Positions 25,707-34,336 of a stretch of DNA of 64,000 nucleotides are shown here, piece after piece. The stretch's first letter is position 1; the number at the start of each line of letters is the position of its first letter. Location of the stretch: contig NZ_VFAH01000014.1 of the NCBI RefSeq assembly GCF_008929045.1, forward strand, positions 62,001 through 126,000, read 5' to 3'. This DNA is from Noviherbaspirillum aerium (GTDB lineage: Bacteria > Pseudomonadota > Gammaproteobacteria > Burkholderiales > Burkholderiaceae_D). The notes under the pieces are model-generated. The model did no database searches. It was given only the letters and a program-made list of their open reading frames with translations, and was not told the DNA's origin. The position numbers and the translations under genes are program-made.

Positions 25707-26607
25707 CGACGCCTTGAAGCTGCTGCCGCAACATTGAAAGCATCGCCTCCGCCGCGGGAGACAGCGAGCCTTCCCTGCGCCTGACCAGGCCGATGGACCT
25801 GCGGATGATGGGCCCGACCAGCGGGCGGCGCACGATTTTTCCGCCACTGATGACATCGGCCGCCATGGAAGGCAGCGCCGCCACGCCCAGTTGCTCGCTC
25901 ACCATCGCGCCGATGGTCGCCAAGTGATCCACTTCATACGCAGGGTGAAAGCCGAAGCCGTTCTGCAGCGCAGCGGCTTCCATGTACTGGCGCACGCTGG
26001 TATGGCGCGACATCGAAATGTGCGGCGCCGACAGGGTATCGGCCAGGCTGATCTCGCCGCTTTCCGCTCCGAGCGGATGACCGCGCGCCGCCAGCAGAAC
26101 GAAGCTGTCTGTCGTGAGCGGCAGGTAGTCGAGGTCGGTATAGGCGGGATTGGCTGCCGTGAGCGCGAAGTCGACGCGTCCTTCCCGTACCAGTTCGAAT
26201 GCCGGTTCGGACAGGGTATCGATCAGCGCCAGCTTGATGTCGGGATATTTCTCGCCGAAGGCGCGGAACAGGGGAGGAATCACATGGGCAGCCAGGGACG
26301 GCAGGGCGGCGAGCGCCACGCGTCCCCGGCGCAGCGCAGTGACATCCTTCACCGCCGCCACCGTGCGCTCCATGTCCGACAGCAATTCCTCGGCATGCGA
26401 CGCCAGCACCTCTCCGGCCGCGGTCAGGGCCACCGAACGGGTCGTCCGGTCAAACAGCCGCGAGCCGAAGGCCTCTTCCAGCCGGCCGATCAGGGTCGAC
26501 AGCGCCGATTGCGAAAGATGCATCTGCTGCGCAGCCTGGCTGAAACTCAGGCTGTTGGCCACGGCAAGAAAAGCCCGCAAATCGCGGTTCGATAAATTTA
26601 TCTCCAT
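25696..26607 (-). CDS. LysR family transcriptional regulator
   Basis: The 303-aa product has the LysR winged helix (LRAFLAVANSLSFSQAAQQM, HLSQSALSTLIGRLEEAFG, LFDRTTRSVALTAAG) and a two-lobe effector domain from about residue 90 (GRVALAALPSLAAHVIPPLF, RVDFALTAANPAYTDLDYLP). The start at 26607 (MEINLSNRD) fits the family; the frame is open to 26661. It is divergent from the hydroxyacyl-CoA-dehydrogenase-type gene with a 94-bp gap, so it most likely controls that operon. Confidence 0.9.
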   Translation of the reverse strand: MEINLSNRDLRAFLAVANSLSFSQAAQQMHLSQSALSTLIGRLEEAFGSRLFDRTTRSVALTAAGEVLASHAEELLSDMERTVAAVKDVTALRRGRVALAALPSLAAHVIPPLFRAFGEKYPDIKLALIDTLSEPAFELVREGRVDFALTAANPAYTDLDYLPLTTDSFVLLAARGHPLGAESGEISLADTLSAPHISMSRHTSVRQYMEAAALQNGFGFHPAYEVDHLATIGAMVSEQLGVAALPSMAADVISGGKIVRRPLVGPIIRRSIGLVRRREGSLSPAAEAMLSMLRQQLQGVAAA

Positions 26608-26623
26608 GATTGATAAGTTTATA
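26591..26623. promoter_or_regulatory. Repeated GATAA(A/G)TTTAT motifs, candidate LysR binding sites
   Basis: GATAAATTTATC (26591-26602) is a perfect palindrome overlapping the LysR start codons. GATAAGTTTAT follows 20 bp later (from 26612), about two turns of DNA. The spacing and the divergent promoter suggest binding sites for the adjacent LysR protein. Confidence 0.4.
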
Positions 26624-26701
26624 GAAAATATGCGATTTACAGATAAAAACCATGGCGGCACACTGGACTCTCCTTTTGGTTACCCAGCACTCATCAAACA
26701 C

Positions 26702-27694
26702 ATGGATACCCGGAACGCCTCCTCGTCCCCGCTTGCAAATCAATCAACCTTGCTGCCGAAGCCTTCGCAGGCATGCGCTCTTGTCATCGGGGGCGGCACG
26801 ATGGGCGCCGATGTTGCCCTGGTGCTGGCCCGCGGCGGCTGCCGCACCATCGTTCTGGAACGCGGCGACATTCGCCGGCAGGCGCTCGAATCCCATTTCA
26901 CCAATGGATTGCGCGAGCTTGATGCGGAGCACAGGCGCAATCGCCTTTCCACCTGTGCATCGCTGGATGAGGTCGACTGGCAAGACATCGACCTGGTCAT
27001 TGAATGCATTCCCGAAAAACTGCCGCTCAAGCAGGAACTGTTCGCGGATCTGGTGCGGCGTGCGCGCGGCGACACCGTGTTGTGCAGCAACAGCTCCAGC
27101 TTCCCGATCTCGGCGATCGGCGCAGGCCTCGACACTGCAGACCGCATGCTCGGCCTGCATTTCTTCATGCCGGCGCACCTGGTTCCGCTGGTGGAAGTCG
27201 TGCTCGGCGAGCGCTCCTCGATGGCGCTTGCCGAATCCCTGACGGCCTTCATGCGCGGCTGCGGCATGGTGCCGGTGTTGGTGCGCAAGGATCTGCCGGG
27301 ATTTCTCGCCAACCGCCTCCAGCATGCGCTGGCGCGCGAAGCCTTTGCACTCATCGATGCCGGCATTGCGACACCGGAGGATGTCGATGCGGCGGTACGC
27401 TTCGGCTTCGGCTTCCGCTTTCTCGCCGCGGGGCCGGTGCTGCAGCGTGACCATGCCGGCATCGACGTGCATTGTCCGGCCGCGGCCACCATGTATCCGT
27501 CGCTCGCGACCAATACCGTACCTTCCAGGGCGCTGTCGGAACGCCTCGCCACCGGACGATTCGGCATGAAGACAGGGCAAGGCTTCTTCAAATGGACGCC
27601 CGAGAGCATCGCCGCCGAACGCAAGCGTTATGACGATCTGCTGAAGGCCGGCTTGCGCCTGCTGGCGGCCGAGCTCCCGAAGATTGACGATTGA
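26702..27694 (+). CDS. 3-hydroxyacyl-CoA dehydrogenase family NAD-dependent oxidoreductase
   Basis: The 330-aa product has an N-terminal Rossmann fold (ALVIGGGTMGADVALVLARGG, ending in an acidic strand VLERGD), then DLVIECIPEKLPLKQELFADL, the active-site region CSNSSSFPISAI and GLHFFMPAHLVPLVEVV, and the C-terminal helical domain (DLPGFLANRLQHALAREA, GMKTGQGFFKW). This fits the 3-hydroxybutyryl-CoA/L-gulonate/L-carnitine dehydrogenase group; the substrate cannot be fixed. It begins a three-gene operon with an Asp/Glu racemase-family gene and a Bug receptor. ATG 26702 has no clear ribosome binding site. Confidence 0.85.
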   Translation: MDTRNASSSPLANQSTLLPKPSQACALVIGGGTMGADVALVLARGGCRTIVLERGDIRRQALESHFTNGLRELDAEHRRNRLSTCASLDEVDWQDIDLVIECIPEKLPLKQELFADLVRRARGDTVLCSNSSSFPISAIGAGLDTADRMLGLHFFMPAHLVPLVEVVLGERSSMALAESLTAFMRGCGMVPVLVRKDLPGFLANRLQHALAREAFALIDAGIATPEDVDAAVRFGFGFRFLAAGPVLQRDHAGIDVHCPAAATMYPSLATNTVPSRALSERLATGRFGMKTGQGFFKWTPESIAAERKRYDDLLKAGLRLLAAELPKIDD

Positions 27695-27701
27695 CGATTG
27701 A
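27681..27701. repeat. Three tandem 7-bp repeats overlapping a stop codon
   Basis: GATTGAC repeats three times from 27681 to 27701. The second repeat contributes the TGA stop of the dehydrogenase gene (27692-27694). Confidence 0.8.
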
Positions 27702-27773
27702 CGAATCAACGCCCTGCGGTGCGGCAATGAGCGGCATCGCAGGGCCAACCTCCATGTTGACCAGTGACCAACC

Positions 27774-28427
27774 ATGCCACGCCTTGCACTCATCCATGCT
27801 TTAAGCCATTCGGTCGATCCGATCAACGACGCCATTGCGCGTGAATGGCCCGAAGCCATACGCATGAACCTGCTGGACGACTCGCTGTCGGCGGACCTGC
27901 TGCATTCCGGCCGGGGCCTCGATGACCTCATGCACCAGCGCTTCCAGGACCTGGCCGGCTATGCCGTCGGCACAGGCGCGCAGGCGATCCTTTTCACCTG
28001 CTCGGCCTTCGGCTCCTGCATCGAAGCCGTGGCGCGCCGTCACGCGCGCCTGCCTGTCCTCAAGCCGAACGAGGCAATGATCGCGGATGCCCTGAGCGCC
28101 GACGGCCCGATAGGATTGATCGCGACATTCGGGCCGACGCTGGAGTCGATGCCGCCCGAGTTTCCCGCTTCCGTGGAGCTCCGCTGCGCGCTCGCCGAAG
28201 GCGCGCTCGATGCCCTCAATCGCGGCGACGCCGAACGACATGACGCGCTGATCGCTGAACAGGCGAAGCGATTATCCGCTGAAGGATGCAGCACGATTGC
28301 CCTTGCGCAGTTCAGCATGGCCCGCGCGCGCCATGCCTGCGAACAGGCGGCCGGCAGGCGGGTGCTCACGACCGTTCACAGCGCGGTGATGGAATTGAAG
28401 CGGCGCCTGTCGAGCCAGGCGATTTGA
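27774..28427 (+). CDS. Aspartate/glutamate racemase family protein
   Basis: The 217-aa product has the Asp/Glu/hydantoin racemase fold: PRLALIHALSHSVDPIN at the start, GAQAILFTCSAFGSCIEAV with the first catalytic-type Cys at 76, and EGCSTIALAQFSMARAR with a second Cys near residue 170. The family includes racemases and maleate-type isomerases and decarboxylases. It follows the dehydrogenase gene by 79 bp and precedes a Bug receptor by 60 bp, so the three genes probably handle one imported acid. The true substrate is unknown. Confidence 0.85.
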   Translation: MPRLALIHALSHSVDPINDAIAREWPEAIRMNLLDDSLSADLLHSGRGLDDLMHQRFQDLAGYAVGTGAQAILFTCSAFGSCIEAVARRHARLPVLKPNEAMIADALSADGPIGLIATFGPTLESMPPEFPASVELRCALAEGALDALNRGDAERHDALIAEQAKRLSAEGCSTIALAQFSMARARHACEQAAGRRVLTTVHSAVMELKRRLSSQAI

Positions 28428-28487
28428 CGGGGTAAATCAACAAGGCGAAGTTTCATAATTCAAGTGGTTAAAACGAGGAGACAAATC

Positions 28488-29453
28488 ATGCTTAAAAAGC
28501 TCATGTTCGCATCCGTGCTCTTTGCCCAGGCGCTCAGCGCCGGGGCGAATGAAGCGTATCCGTCGAAGCCGATCAAGTTCGTCGTTCCCTATCCGCCGGG
28601 CGGGCCCACCGACGCCATGGCACGGCTTATCCAGGGACCCCTGCAGGCAAAATTGAATACTCCGGTCATCATCGACAACCGCGGCGGCGCCGGCGGCAAC
28701 CTCGGCTCGGACTTCGTCGCCAAGTCGCCGGGCGATGGCTACACGATTCTGCTGGCGGCAAGCGGTCCGATGTCTGTCAACAAGACCTTGTACAAATCGC
28801 TTCCCTTCGATCCGGAAAAGGATTTCGCGCCCATCATCCAGATATCGGAGTTTCCGCTGGTGCTGGAAGTGCATCCCTCGGTGCCCGCCTCCAACCTGAA
28901 GCAATTTCTTGCGCTTGCCAAGGAGCGGCCGGGCGAACTCAGCTTCGCCTCCGCCGGCAACGGCACTCCGCAGCATCTGGCGGGGGAATTGTTCAATAGC
29001 GCAACCAAGATGAAACTGCAGCACATACCTTACAAGGGGGCCGGTCCGGCGCTCAACGATGTCGTGGGCGGCCATGTGAAGGTCATGTACGACATCCTCG
29101 GCAGCTCGGTTCAGCACATCAAGGCCGGAAAGCTGCGTCCGCTTGCCGTCACCACGGCAGCCCGCAGCCCGGCGCTGCCTGACGTACCGACCCTGGCGGA
29201 AGCCGGCCTGCCGGGATACACGTTTTCGGCCTGGCATGGCATCGTCGCGCCGGCGGCGACTCCCAAGCCGATTGTCGCCAGGCTGAACCAGGCCATCAAC
29301 GAAATCTTCGCCGATCCCGCCTTCAAGAAAAGATGGGAAGAACTCGGCACGCCCATCGTCGGCGGCACACCGGAAAATTTCGGCGCATTGATGCGTTCGG
29401 AGTCGTCCAAGCTGGGCAAGCTGGTCAGGGACACCGGCGTCACGCTTGACTGA
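28488..29453 (+). CDS. Bug-type (TTT family) periplasmic solute receptor
   Basis: The 321-aa product has a signal peptide (MLKKLMFASVLFAQALSAG, cleavage near GANEA) and Bug hallmarks: YPSKPIKFVVPYPPGGPTDA, IDNRGGAGGNLGSDFVAKS, GNGTPQHLAGELF and HIPYKGAGPALNDVVGGHV. ATG 28488 is preceded by GAGGAG. It is the third gene of an operon with the dehydrogenase and racemase-family genes, so its ligand is likely their substrate. No TctAB permease is present. Confidence 0.92.
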   Translation: MLKKLMFASVLFAQALSAGANEAYPSKPIKFVVPYPPGGPTDAMARLIQGPLQAKLNTPVIIDNRGGAGGNLGSDFVAKSPGDGYTILLAASGPMSVNKTLYKSLPFDPEKDFAPIIQISEFPLVLEVHPSVPASNLKQFLALAKERPGELSFASAGNGTPQHLAGELFNSATKMKLQHIPYKGAGPALNDVVGGHVKVMYDILGSSVQHIKAGKLRPLAVTTAARSPALPDVPTLAEAGLPGYTFSAWHGIVAPAATPKPIVARLNQAINEIFADPAFKKRWEELGTPIVGGTPENFGALMRSESSKLGKLVRDTGVTLD

Positions 29454-29604
29454 GCCTTGTCCGGGCGCTTGACCGAGCGCTTGGCTCCGCCGCTACGTTA
29501 AGGAATCTGGAAGATCGATCTCCAGACTTTCCAGAGTCTTGAGATCGAAGGGCTGCGGCTCATTCCGGCTCGGCCAGTGCAGGAGTCGCACCGGTACGCC
29601 AGAT

Positions 29605-29635
29605 GCCTTCCCGTACAGGACCAGTACGGGAAGGC
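29605..29635. terminator. 12-bp hairpin between convergent genes
   Basis: GCCTTCCCGTAC (29605-29616) pairs with GTACGGGAAGGC (29624-29635) over a 7-base loop, between the ends of the Bug gene (plus) and the redoxin gene (minus, stop at 29637). There is no T-run; a bidirectional terminator is likely but weak. Confidence 0.5.
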
Positions 29636-29636
29636 G

Positions 29637-30200
29637 TCATCCTGCATTCGCGCGGCAGCTGTCCGCATCGCATCCGCCGTCATCAGGCGCCGGACTCATT
29701 GCATCGCCATTCGTCGTCTGCGCTGTGTTCGCGCTCTCGGCCAGCAGCGCCCCGATCTCCGCTCCCACACGCAAGTCTTCCACCTGTCCCAGGTGCTGGT
29801 GCCTGATCCTGCCGCTCCTGTCGATCAGCACCAGGCTGGGCGTGCCGCGCAGCTGCAGCATCCGCATCGTGCGCGGCACGGAACCCTGCTCGGCCGGACG
29901 GTCGATGCCGATCGGCATGCTGATCCGGTATTCGCTGGCGAAGGCGCGCAGCGCCGCCGGGGTCATCACGTCATGGTGCTCGAACACCGTATGCAGACCA
30001 AGCACGGCGACGTCCGGGGTGGGGAATGCGCGAACGATGCGTTCGGCCTGGGGAATGCCGTACATCACGCAGCCGGGGCACAGCATCTGGAAGGCATGCA
30101 GCACCACCACGCGGCCGCGCAGGTCGGCCAGCCGGATTGGCTGCGGGGTATTGATCCACTCGGCCACGTCGAGCTCGGGATACAGAGAAAAATTCTGCAT
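29637..30200 (-). CDS. Redoxin/AhpC-TSA family thiol protein
   Basis: The 187-aa product has a thioredoxin-like fold: IRLADLRGRVVVLHAFQMLCPGCVMYG with a Cys-x-x-Cys pair, an insertion with VLGLHTVFEHHDVMT, and RMLQLRGTPSLVLIDRSGRI with the cis-Pro. There is no signal peptide, so it is probably cytoplasmic. The C-terminal tail has two further Cys (CDADSC). It follows the AhpD-like gene by 69 bp, and the pair suggests peroxide or alkylhydroperoxide detoxification. Confidence 0.82.
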   Translation of the reverse strand: MQNFSLYPELDVAEWINTPQPIRLADLRGRVVVLHAFQMLCPGCVMYGIPQAERIVRAFPTPDVAVLGLHTVFEHHDVMTPAALRAFASEYRISMPIGIDRPAEQGSVPRTMRMLQLRGTPSLVLIDRSGRIRHQHLGQVEDLRVGAEIGALLAESANTAQTTNGDAMSPAPDDGGCDADSCRANAG

Positions 30201-30269
30201 GTTGTCCTCCGGGTTGATTGCGGGCGGCAGGCGCCGCCCTTGGCTTTCAGTACTCGGTTTCCGAATTGC

Positions 30270-30806
30270 TCAATTGCTCAATGCCACCGCCGGAAAATCC
30301 AGCGGCACGTCGAAGGCGACATTGACATAGTTGGTGAACAGGTTCAGCGCCACATGCGCCATGATCTCGACGATGTGCTCATCATTGAAACCCGCTTCAC
30401 GCAATGCCGAGATGTCGGCAGCCGATACCTGCGCACGCTCGTTCACCACCTTGAGGGCAAACGCGAGCGCAGCCGCCGTTTTCGGCTCCGCGGCGCGGCC
30501 GGCCTGGGCCGCAGCCATTTCCTCCGCGCTGGCGCCGGCCTTCTTGCCGAGCATGGTATGGGCCGCCAGGCAGTATTCGCACCGGTTACGGTTGGCAATG
30601 GCGACGGCGATCTGCTCGCCAAGCTTCGGGTCGATGGCGCCGCCGCCCAGCGCGCCGAACGCACCCCACATGCTTTTCAGGGCGGCCGGGGAATTGGCCA
30701 CCGTCCTGAACATGTTAGGCGTGGCGCCGAAGGCCGCATGGATCTGCTTCAAGGTCTGCTGGCTGGCATCGGGAACGTGTTCGATATTCATATTGATACG
30801 GGACAT
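30270..30806 (-). CDS. AhpD-like carboxymuconolactone decarboxylase family protein
   Basis: The 178-aa product has the AhpD/CMD core: QIAVAIANRNRCEYCLAAHTMLG with the redox Cys-x-x-Cys and His, followed by LAFALKVVNERAQVSAADIS and EIMAHVALNLFTNYVNVAFDVPLDF. This is close to peroxidase-related members of the family. It starts a unit with the redoxin gene and faces a divergent AraC regulator, which probably controls both. Confidence 0.88.
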   Translation of the reverse strand: MSRINMNIEHVPDASQQTLKQIHAAFGATPNMFRTVANSPAALKSMWGAFGALGGGAIDPKLGEQIAVAIANRNRCEYCLAAHTMLGKKAGASAEEMAAAQAGRAAEPKTAAALAFALKVVNERAQVSAADISALREAGFNDEHIVEIMAHVALNLFTNYVNVAFDVPLDFPAVALSN

Positions 30807-30967
30807 GCTGGTTTCCTTTCAAAGGCGAGGCTTGATCACTTGATCACGATGGAGAACTCCTGTCGCGGCGGGAATTTCACATCCGGCGGCTTCAGTGAGA
30901 TGCAGTATGCGATTCGAAAGCGTATGATTGGCACCATTTCATCCATCATTCATACCTTTTCGTTCAA

Positions 30968-31879
30968 ATGGATCTCCAGGCCCCCATCGACAGGTTATCG
31001 GCGCTGCTGACGCGCTTCCGTGTGCGCGTCAGCCTTTTCCATTCGGGGCCGCTGTGCGGCCTGCAAAAGTTTGACTGCGGCAGCGGTCTTGGTTTTCTGC
31101 ATGTGCTTCGGCGCGGCAGGATGGAGGTGACGCATCACGGCACCGCCGGCATGCCGGAAAAGCTGGTGCTGGATGAGCCGAGCCTGCTGTTCTACCCGCG
31201 GCCGCTGACGCATCATTTCCACAATCCGCCCAGGGACGGGTCGGATTTCACCTGCGCCGCACTGGAATTCGAAGGCGGCGAAAACAATCTTCTCGCACGC
31301 AGCCTGCCGCCGTTCCTCCGCCTGCGGCTGGACGCCGTCGAAGGGCTGGAACCCGCGCTGGCGCTGCTGTTCGCAGAGACGGACCGGGTGCGCTGCGGCC
31401 AGCGCGTGCTGGCGGACCGGCTTTTTGAAGTGGTGCTGATTCAGTTGCTGCGATGGCTGCTGGATCATCCGGAACAGGCAGGCATACAGCCCGGACTGAT
31501 CACCGGGCTCTCCCACCCGCGACTTGCGCGCGCGCTGGTGGCGCTGCATGAAGCGCCCGGCGACGCATGGACGCTGGAACGCCTGGCGGAATGCGCGGGC
31601 ATGTCGCGCACGAGTTTCGCAACGGTGTTCAAGCAGGTGGTGGGGCAGACGCCGGCGGATCATGTGGCGAGCTGCCGTATCGCGCTCGCCCAGGCCGGGC
31701 TGCGCGAGGGGCGGCCGGTCAAGCTGCTGGCCGAACAGCTCGGCTATGCGAATCCGCCGGCGCTGTCGCGCGCCTTTGCGGCAAAGGTGGGACTGTCGCC
31801 AAGGGACTGGCTGACTCGGGACCGGGGCGCCGGCGAAGCGCAAGCCGGCAGCGACACGGTCCCGCAGAACCTTCCCTGA
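30968..31879 (+). CDS. AraC family regulator with cupin_6 N-terminal domain
   Basis: The 303-aa product has a cupin-type sensor of about 180 residues (LDEPSLLFYPRPLTHHFHNP, then ADRLFEVVLIQLLRWLL) and a C-terminal AraC domain with two helix-turn-helix motifs (WTLERLAECAGMSRTSFATV and PVKLLAEQLGYANPPALSRA followed by FAAKVGLSPRDW). It is divergent from the AhpD-like gene with a 161-bp gap, typical of AraC regulators that control neighbouring oxidoreductases. Confidence 0.9.
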   Translation: MDLQAPIDRLSALLTRFRVRVSLFHSGPLCGLQKFDCGSGLGFLHVLRRGRMEVTHHGTAGMPEKLVLDEPSLLFYPRPLTHHFHNPPRDGSDFTCAALEFEGGENNLLARSLPPFLRLRLDAVEGLEPALALLFAETDRVRCGQRVLADRLFEVVLIQLLRWLLDHPEQAGIQPGLITGLSHPRLARALVALHEAPGDAWTLERLAECAGMSRTSFATVFKQVVGQTPADHVASCRIALAQAGLREGRPVKLLAEQLGYANPPALSRAFAAKVGLSPRDWLTRDRGAGEAQAGSDTVPQNLP

Positions 31880-31949
31880 ACCGGCCGCGGTCCGGGAACC
31901 GGTCGATTCAGGAAAGAAACGCAGTTTCCTGCATTACTGCATTATTGCT

Positions 31950-32723
31950 TCACTGCTCGGCGAATGCGCGCTCGATCACGAAATCGCCCGGAGTCGAAGT
32001 ATTGCCTTCCTTGAAGCCGCCTTCTTCAAGCATGCGCTTGAGGTCGCGCAGCATGGCCGGACTGCCGCAGATCATCACGCGGTCTTCCTTCGCATTCAGC
32101 GGCGGGGTGCCGAGGTCGGCGCACAGCTTGCCGGTGCTGATGAGGTCGGTGATGCGGCCCATGTTCTTGTACTGTTCGCGCGTCACGGTCGGGTAGTAGC
32201 GCAGCTTGCTGGTGACCAGTTCACCGAGGAATTCATGATTGGGCAGGTGCTCCATCAGGACGTCGTGGTAAGCCAGTTCATCCACCTGGCGCACGCCATG
32301 CACCAGCACCACCTGTTCAAATTTCTCGTAGGTTTCCGGATCGCGGATGATGCTCATGAACGGCGCCAGGCCGGTACCGGTGGACAGCAGATAGAGGCGG
32401 CGGCCGGGCAGCAGGTAATCGATCAGCAGCGTACCGGTCGGCTTGCGTCCGACGATGATGGTGTCGCCGACCTGGATATGCTGAAGGCGCGAGGTCAGCG
32501 GACCTTCCGGCACTTTAATGCTCAGGAATTCCAGGTGTTCCTCGTAGTTGGCGCTGACGATGCTGTAGGCGCGCAGCAGCGGCTTGCCTTCGACCCGCAG
32601 GCCGATCATCGTGAAATGGCCGTTGGAAAAGCGCAGGGCGGGGTCACGCGTAGTGGTGAAGGTGAAAAGACGATCCGTCCAGTGGTGAACACTCAGGACG
32701 CGTTCTTCGTGCAGGGCACTCAT
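31950..32723 (-). CDS. fpr: Ferredoxin/flavodoxin--NADP+ reductase
   Basis: The 257-aa product matches bacterial Fpr in length and motifs: FAD-binding RAYSIVSANYEEHLEFLSI, the GPLTSRLQ turn, the NADP-binding STGTGLAPFMSIIRDPETYE, VLVHGVR, and VMICGSPAMLRDLKRMLEEGGF. It transfers electrons between NADPH and ferredoxin or flavodoxin in the cytoplasm, often in oxidative-stress defence. The tail ends VIERAFAEQ. It appears monocistronic. Confidence 0.93.
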   Translation of the reverse strand: MSALHEERVLSVHHWTDRLFTFTTTRDPALRFSNGHFTMIGLRVEGKPLLRAYSIVSANYEEHLEFLSIKVPEGPLTSRLQHIQVGDTIIVGRKPTGTLLIDYLLPGRRLYLLSTGTGLAPFMSIIRDPETYEKFEQVVLVHGVRQVDELAYHDVLMEHLPNHEFLGELVTSKLRYYPTVTREQYKNMGRITDLISTGKLCADLGTPPLNAKEDRVMICGSPAMLRDLKRMLEEGGFKEGNTSTPGDFVIERAFAEQ

Positions 32724-32928
32724 TGGTTTCCGTTCCTCATAAACCGGGAAAAAGGCGACATTTTACCGCTCCGGCGCGCGGACGGCTTGCAAGTTGTGCT
32801 TTTCAGCCATTGCGCGCCCGCGCAAGACCTTGCCGAACGTGCAATTCCCTGGGCTCGCCGGAATGATGGATGAATGGCAATAGCCCGCGCAGATGCATTC
32901 TTAGACATCATACAAGCCAGCCAACATG

Positions 32929-32934
32929 TATAAT
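32929..32934 (+). promoter_or_regulatory. TATAAT -10 box upstream of a Bug gene
   Basis: A perfect TATAAT lies 100 bp before the Bug gene start, in the 310-bp region between fpr and that gene; the -35 box is poor (CATCAT-like at 17-18 bp). Nothing else was recognised in 32724-33033. Confidence 0.4.
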
Positions 32935-33033
32935 GTTTGCGCGCACCGACGGCCGGACATCGTGGCCGGCATCCGGGTGCCATTACCACCTTCCCGTCAA
33001 ACAAGGCAGACTTATTGCCGATCAGGAGACTGC

Positions 33034-34014
33034 ATGAAAAAACTCATGTCCCTCGCGCTGGCCGCATGCTGCGCCGCCACGCTCGCCGCACCCGCTATCG
33101 CCCAGAACGCCGCCGATTATCCGAAGAAGTCGATCAAGATCGTGGTGCCCTTCCCCGCAGGCGGCACCTCGGATGTCCTGGCGCGCCTGGTCGGCCAGAA
33201 GCTGACGGCAGCCTGGGGACAGCCGGTGGTGATCGACAATCGCAGCGGCGCCAACGGCAACATCGGCGCCGACCAGGTGGCCAAGTCCGATCCCGACGGC
33301 TATACCCTGCTGCTGATGGACATGGGCAATCTCACTCTCAGCCCCACGCTGTATCCGAAACTGCCTTTCAGCCCGGTCAGGGACCTGGTGCCGGTGACGA
33401 TGCTGGCCTACTCGCCCCACCTGCTGGTGACCACCAATTCGCTCCCGGTCAAGTCGCAGGCCGAGCTGGTGAACTACAGCAAGGCCAACAAGAACAAGCT
33501 CAATTTCGCCGCGGCCGCGGGAACCGGCAGCGCCACCCACCTGGCCGGCGTGCTGTTTGCCCAGAAGACCGGCGCCGACTGGGGTTATGTGCCCTATCGC
33601 GGCGGCGCGCAGGCGCTCAATGACCTGATCGGCGGCCAGATCGACGTGACCATGAACGGCATGGTCGCCACCTATCCGCACGTCAAGGCCGGCAAGATCA
33701 AGCTGCTCGCGGTATCGAGCGCCAAGCGCCTGCCGCAGTTGCCGGACGTGCCCACCGTCAGTGAAATGATCCCGGGCTTCGTGACCGGCAGCTGGCAGGG
33801 CGTGATGGCACCGGCTGGCACGCCCAAGCCCATCATCGACAAGCTCAACAAGGAAATGGCGGCCATCGTCAGAATGCCGGACGTGCGCGAGAAGATGACC
33901 GCGCTCGGCGCCGAAGCCCAGACCAACAGCCCCGAGGAATTCGGCGCCTGGATGAAGACCGAAATCGCAAACTGGGCTAAAGTTATCTCCGATGCCAATA
34001 TCAAGTTAGACTAG
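33034..34014 (+). CDS. Bug-type (TTT family) periplasmic solute receptor
   Basis: The 326-aa product has a signal peptide (MKKLMSLALAACCAATLAAP, cleavage after AIAQ) and Bug hallmarks: YPKKSIKIVVPFPAGGTSDV, IDNRSGANGNIGADQVAKS, GTGSATHLAGVLF and YVPYRGGAQALNDLIGGQID. AGGAG seven bases before ATG 33034 supports the start. It stands alone, without permease or enzyme partners. Its TAG stop (34012-34014) lies within the CTAG that begins MITE copy C. Confidence 0.92.
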   Translation: MKKLMSLALAACCAATLAAPAIAQNAADYPKKSIKIVVPFPAGGTSDVLARLVGQKLTAAWGQPVVIDNRSGANGNIGADQVAKSDPDGYTLLLMDMGNLTLSPTLYPKLPFSPVRDLVPVTMLAYSPHLLVTTNSLPVKSQAELVNYSKANKNKLNFAAAAGTGSATHLAGVLFAQKTGADWGYVPYRGGAQALNDLIGGQIDVTMNGMVATYPHVKAGKIKLLAVSSAKRLPQLPDVPTVSEMIPGFVTGSWQGVMAPAGTPKPIIDKLNKEMAAIVRMPDVREKMTALGAEAQTNSPEEFGAWMKTEIANWAKVISDANIKLD

Positions 34015-34177
34015 CGGGGTGGCTTGGAAATTTGATAAGGTTAAGGCAGACGCGGCAACATCGTGTCGGGACAAGGACAAGCGCAGCAAGGCCAGGGCCT
34101 TGCGGGCATTGTCGGCGCGGTACCGGCCCGATTCCCGTCTGCATCGGACCAGCAGATTTTCGACTCGCACCACTGTA
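34011..34177 (+). mobile_element. MITE-like element, diverged copy C (about 167 bp)
   Basis: Same orientation and layout as copy A: CTAG, GGCTTGGAAATTTG at the left, GCGGCAACATCGTGTCGGG, CAGCAAGGCC in the middle, and GACTCGCACCACT at the right end. Many substitutions show it is an older copy. Its left end contains the stop codon of the Bug gene. Confidence 0.7.
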
Positions 34178-34336
34178 GCAGTTTCGGCCTGACCGGCATG
34201 TCCGATGATGCGCGCCAAAGCGGCCCGCATCGGAGGCTGGCAGAATGAGCCTGCTCCGCAGTTTACGTTTGATGGCCGGGGCAGCCATCAGATGACTTTT
34301 TACTTAAACGGTCCCACCAAGAAAGAGAGACAACTC

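Noticed and set aside
26150-27694. 514-aa version of the hydroxyacyl-CoA-dehydrogenase-type protein
   Set aside because: The first part is antisense to the LysR gene; the Rossmann domain begins shortly after ATG 26702.
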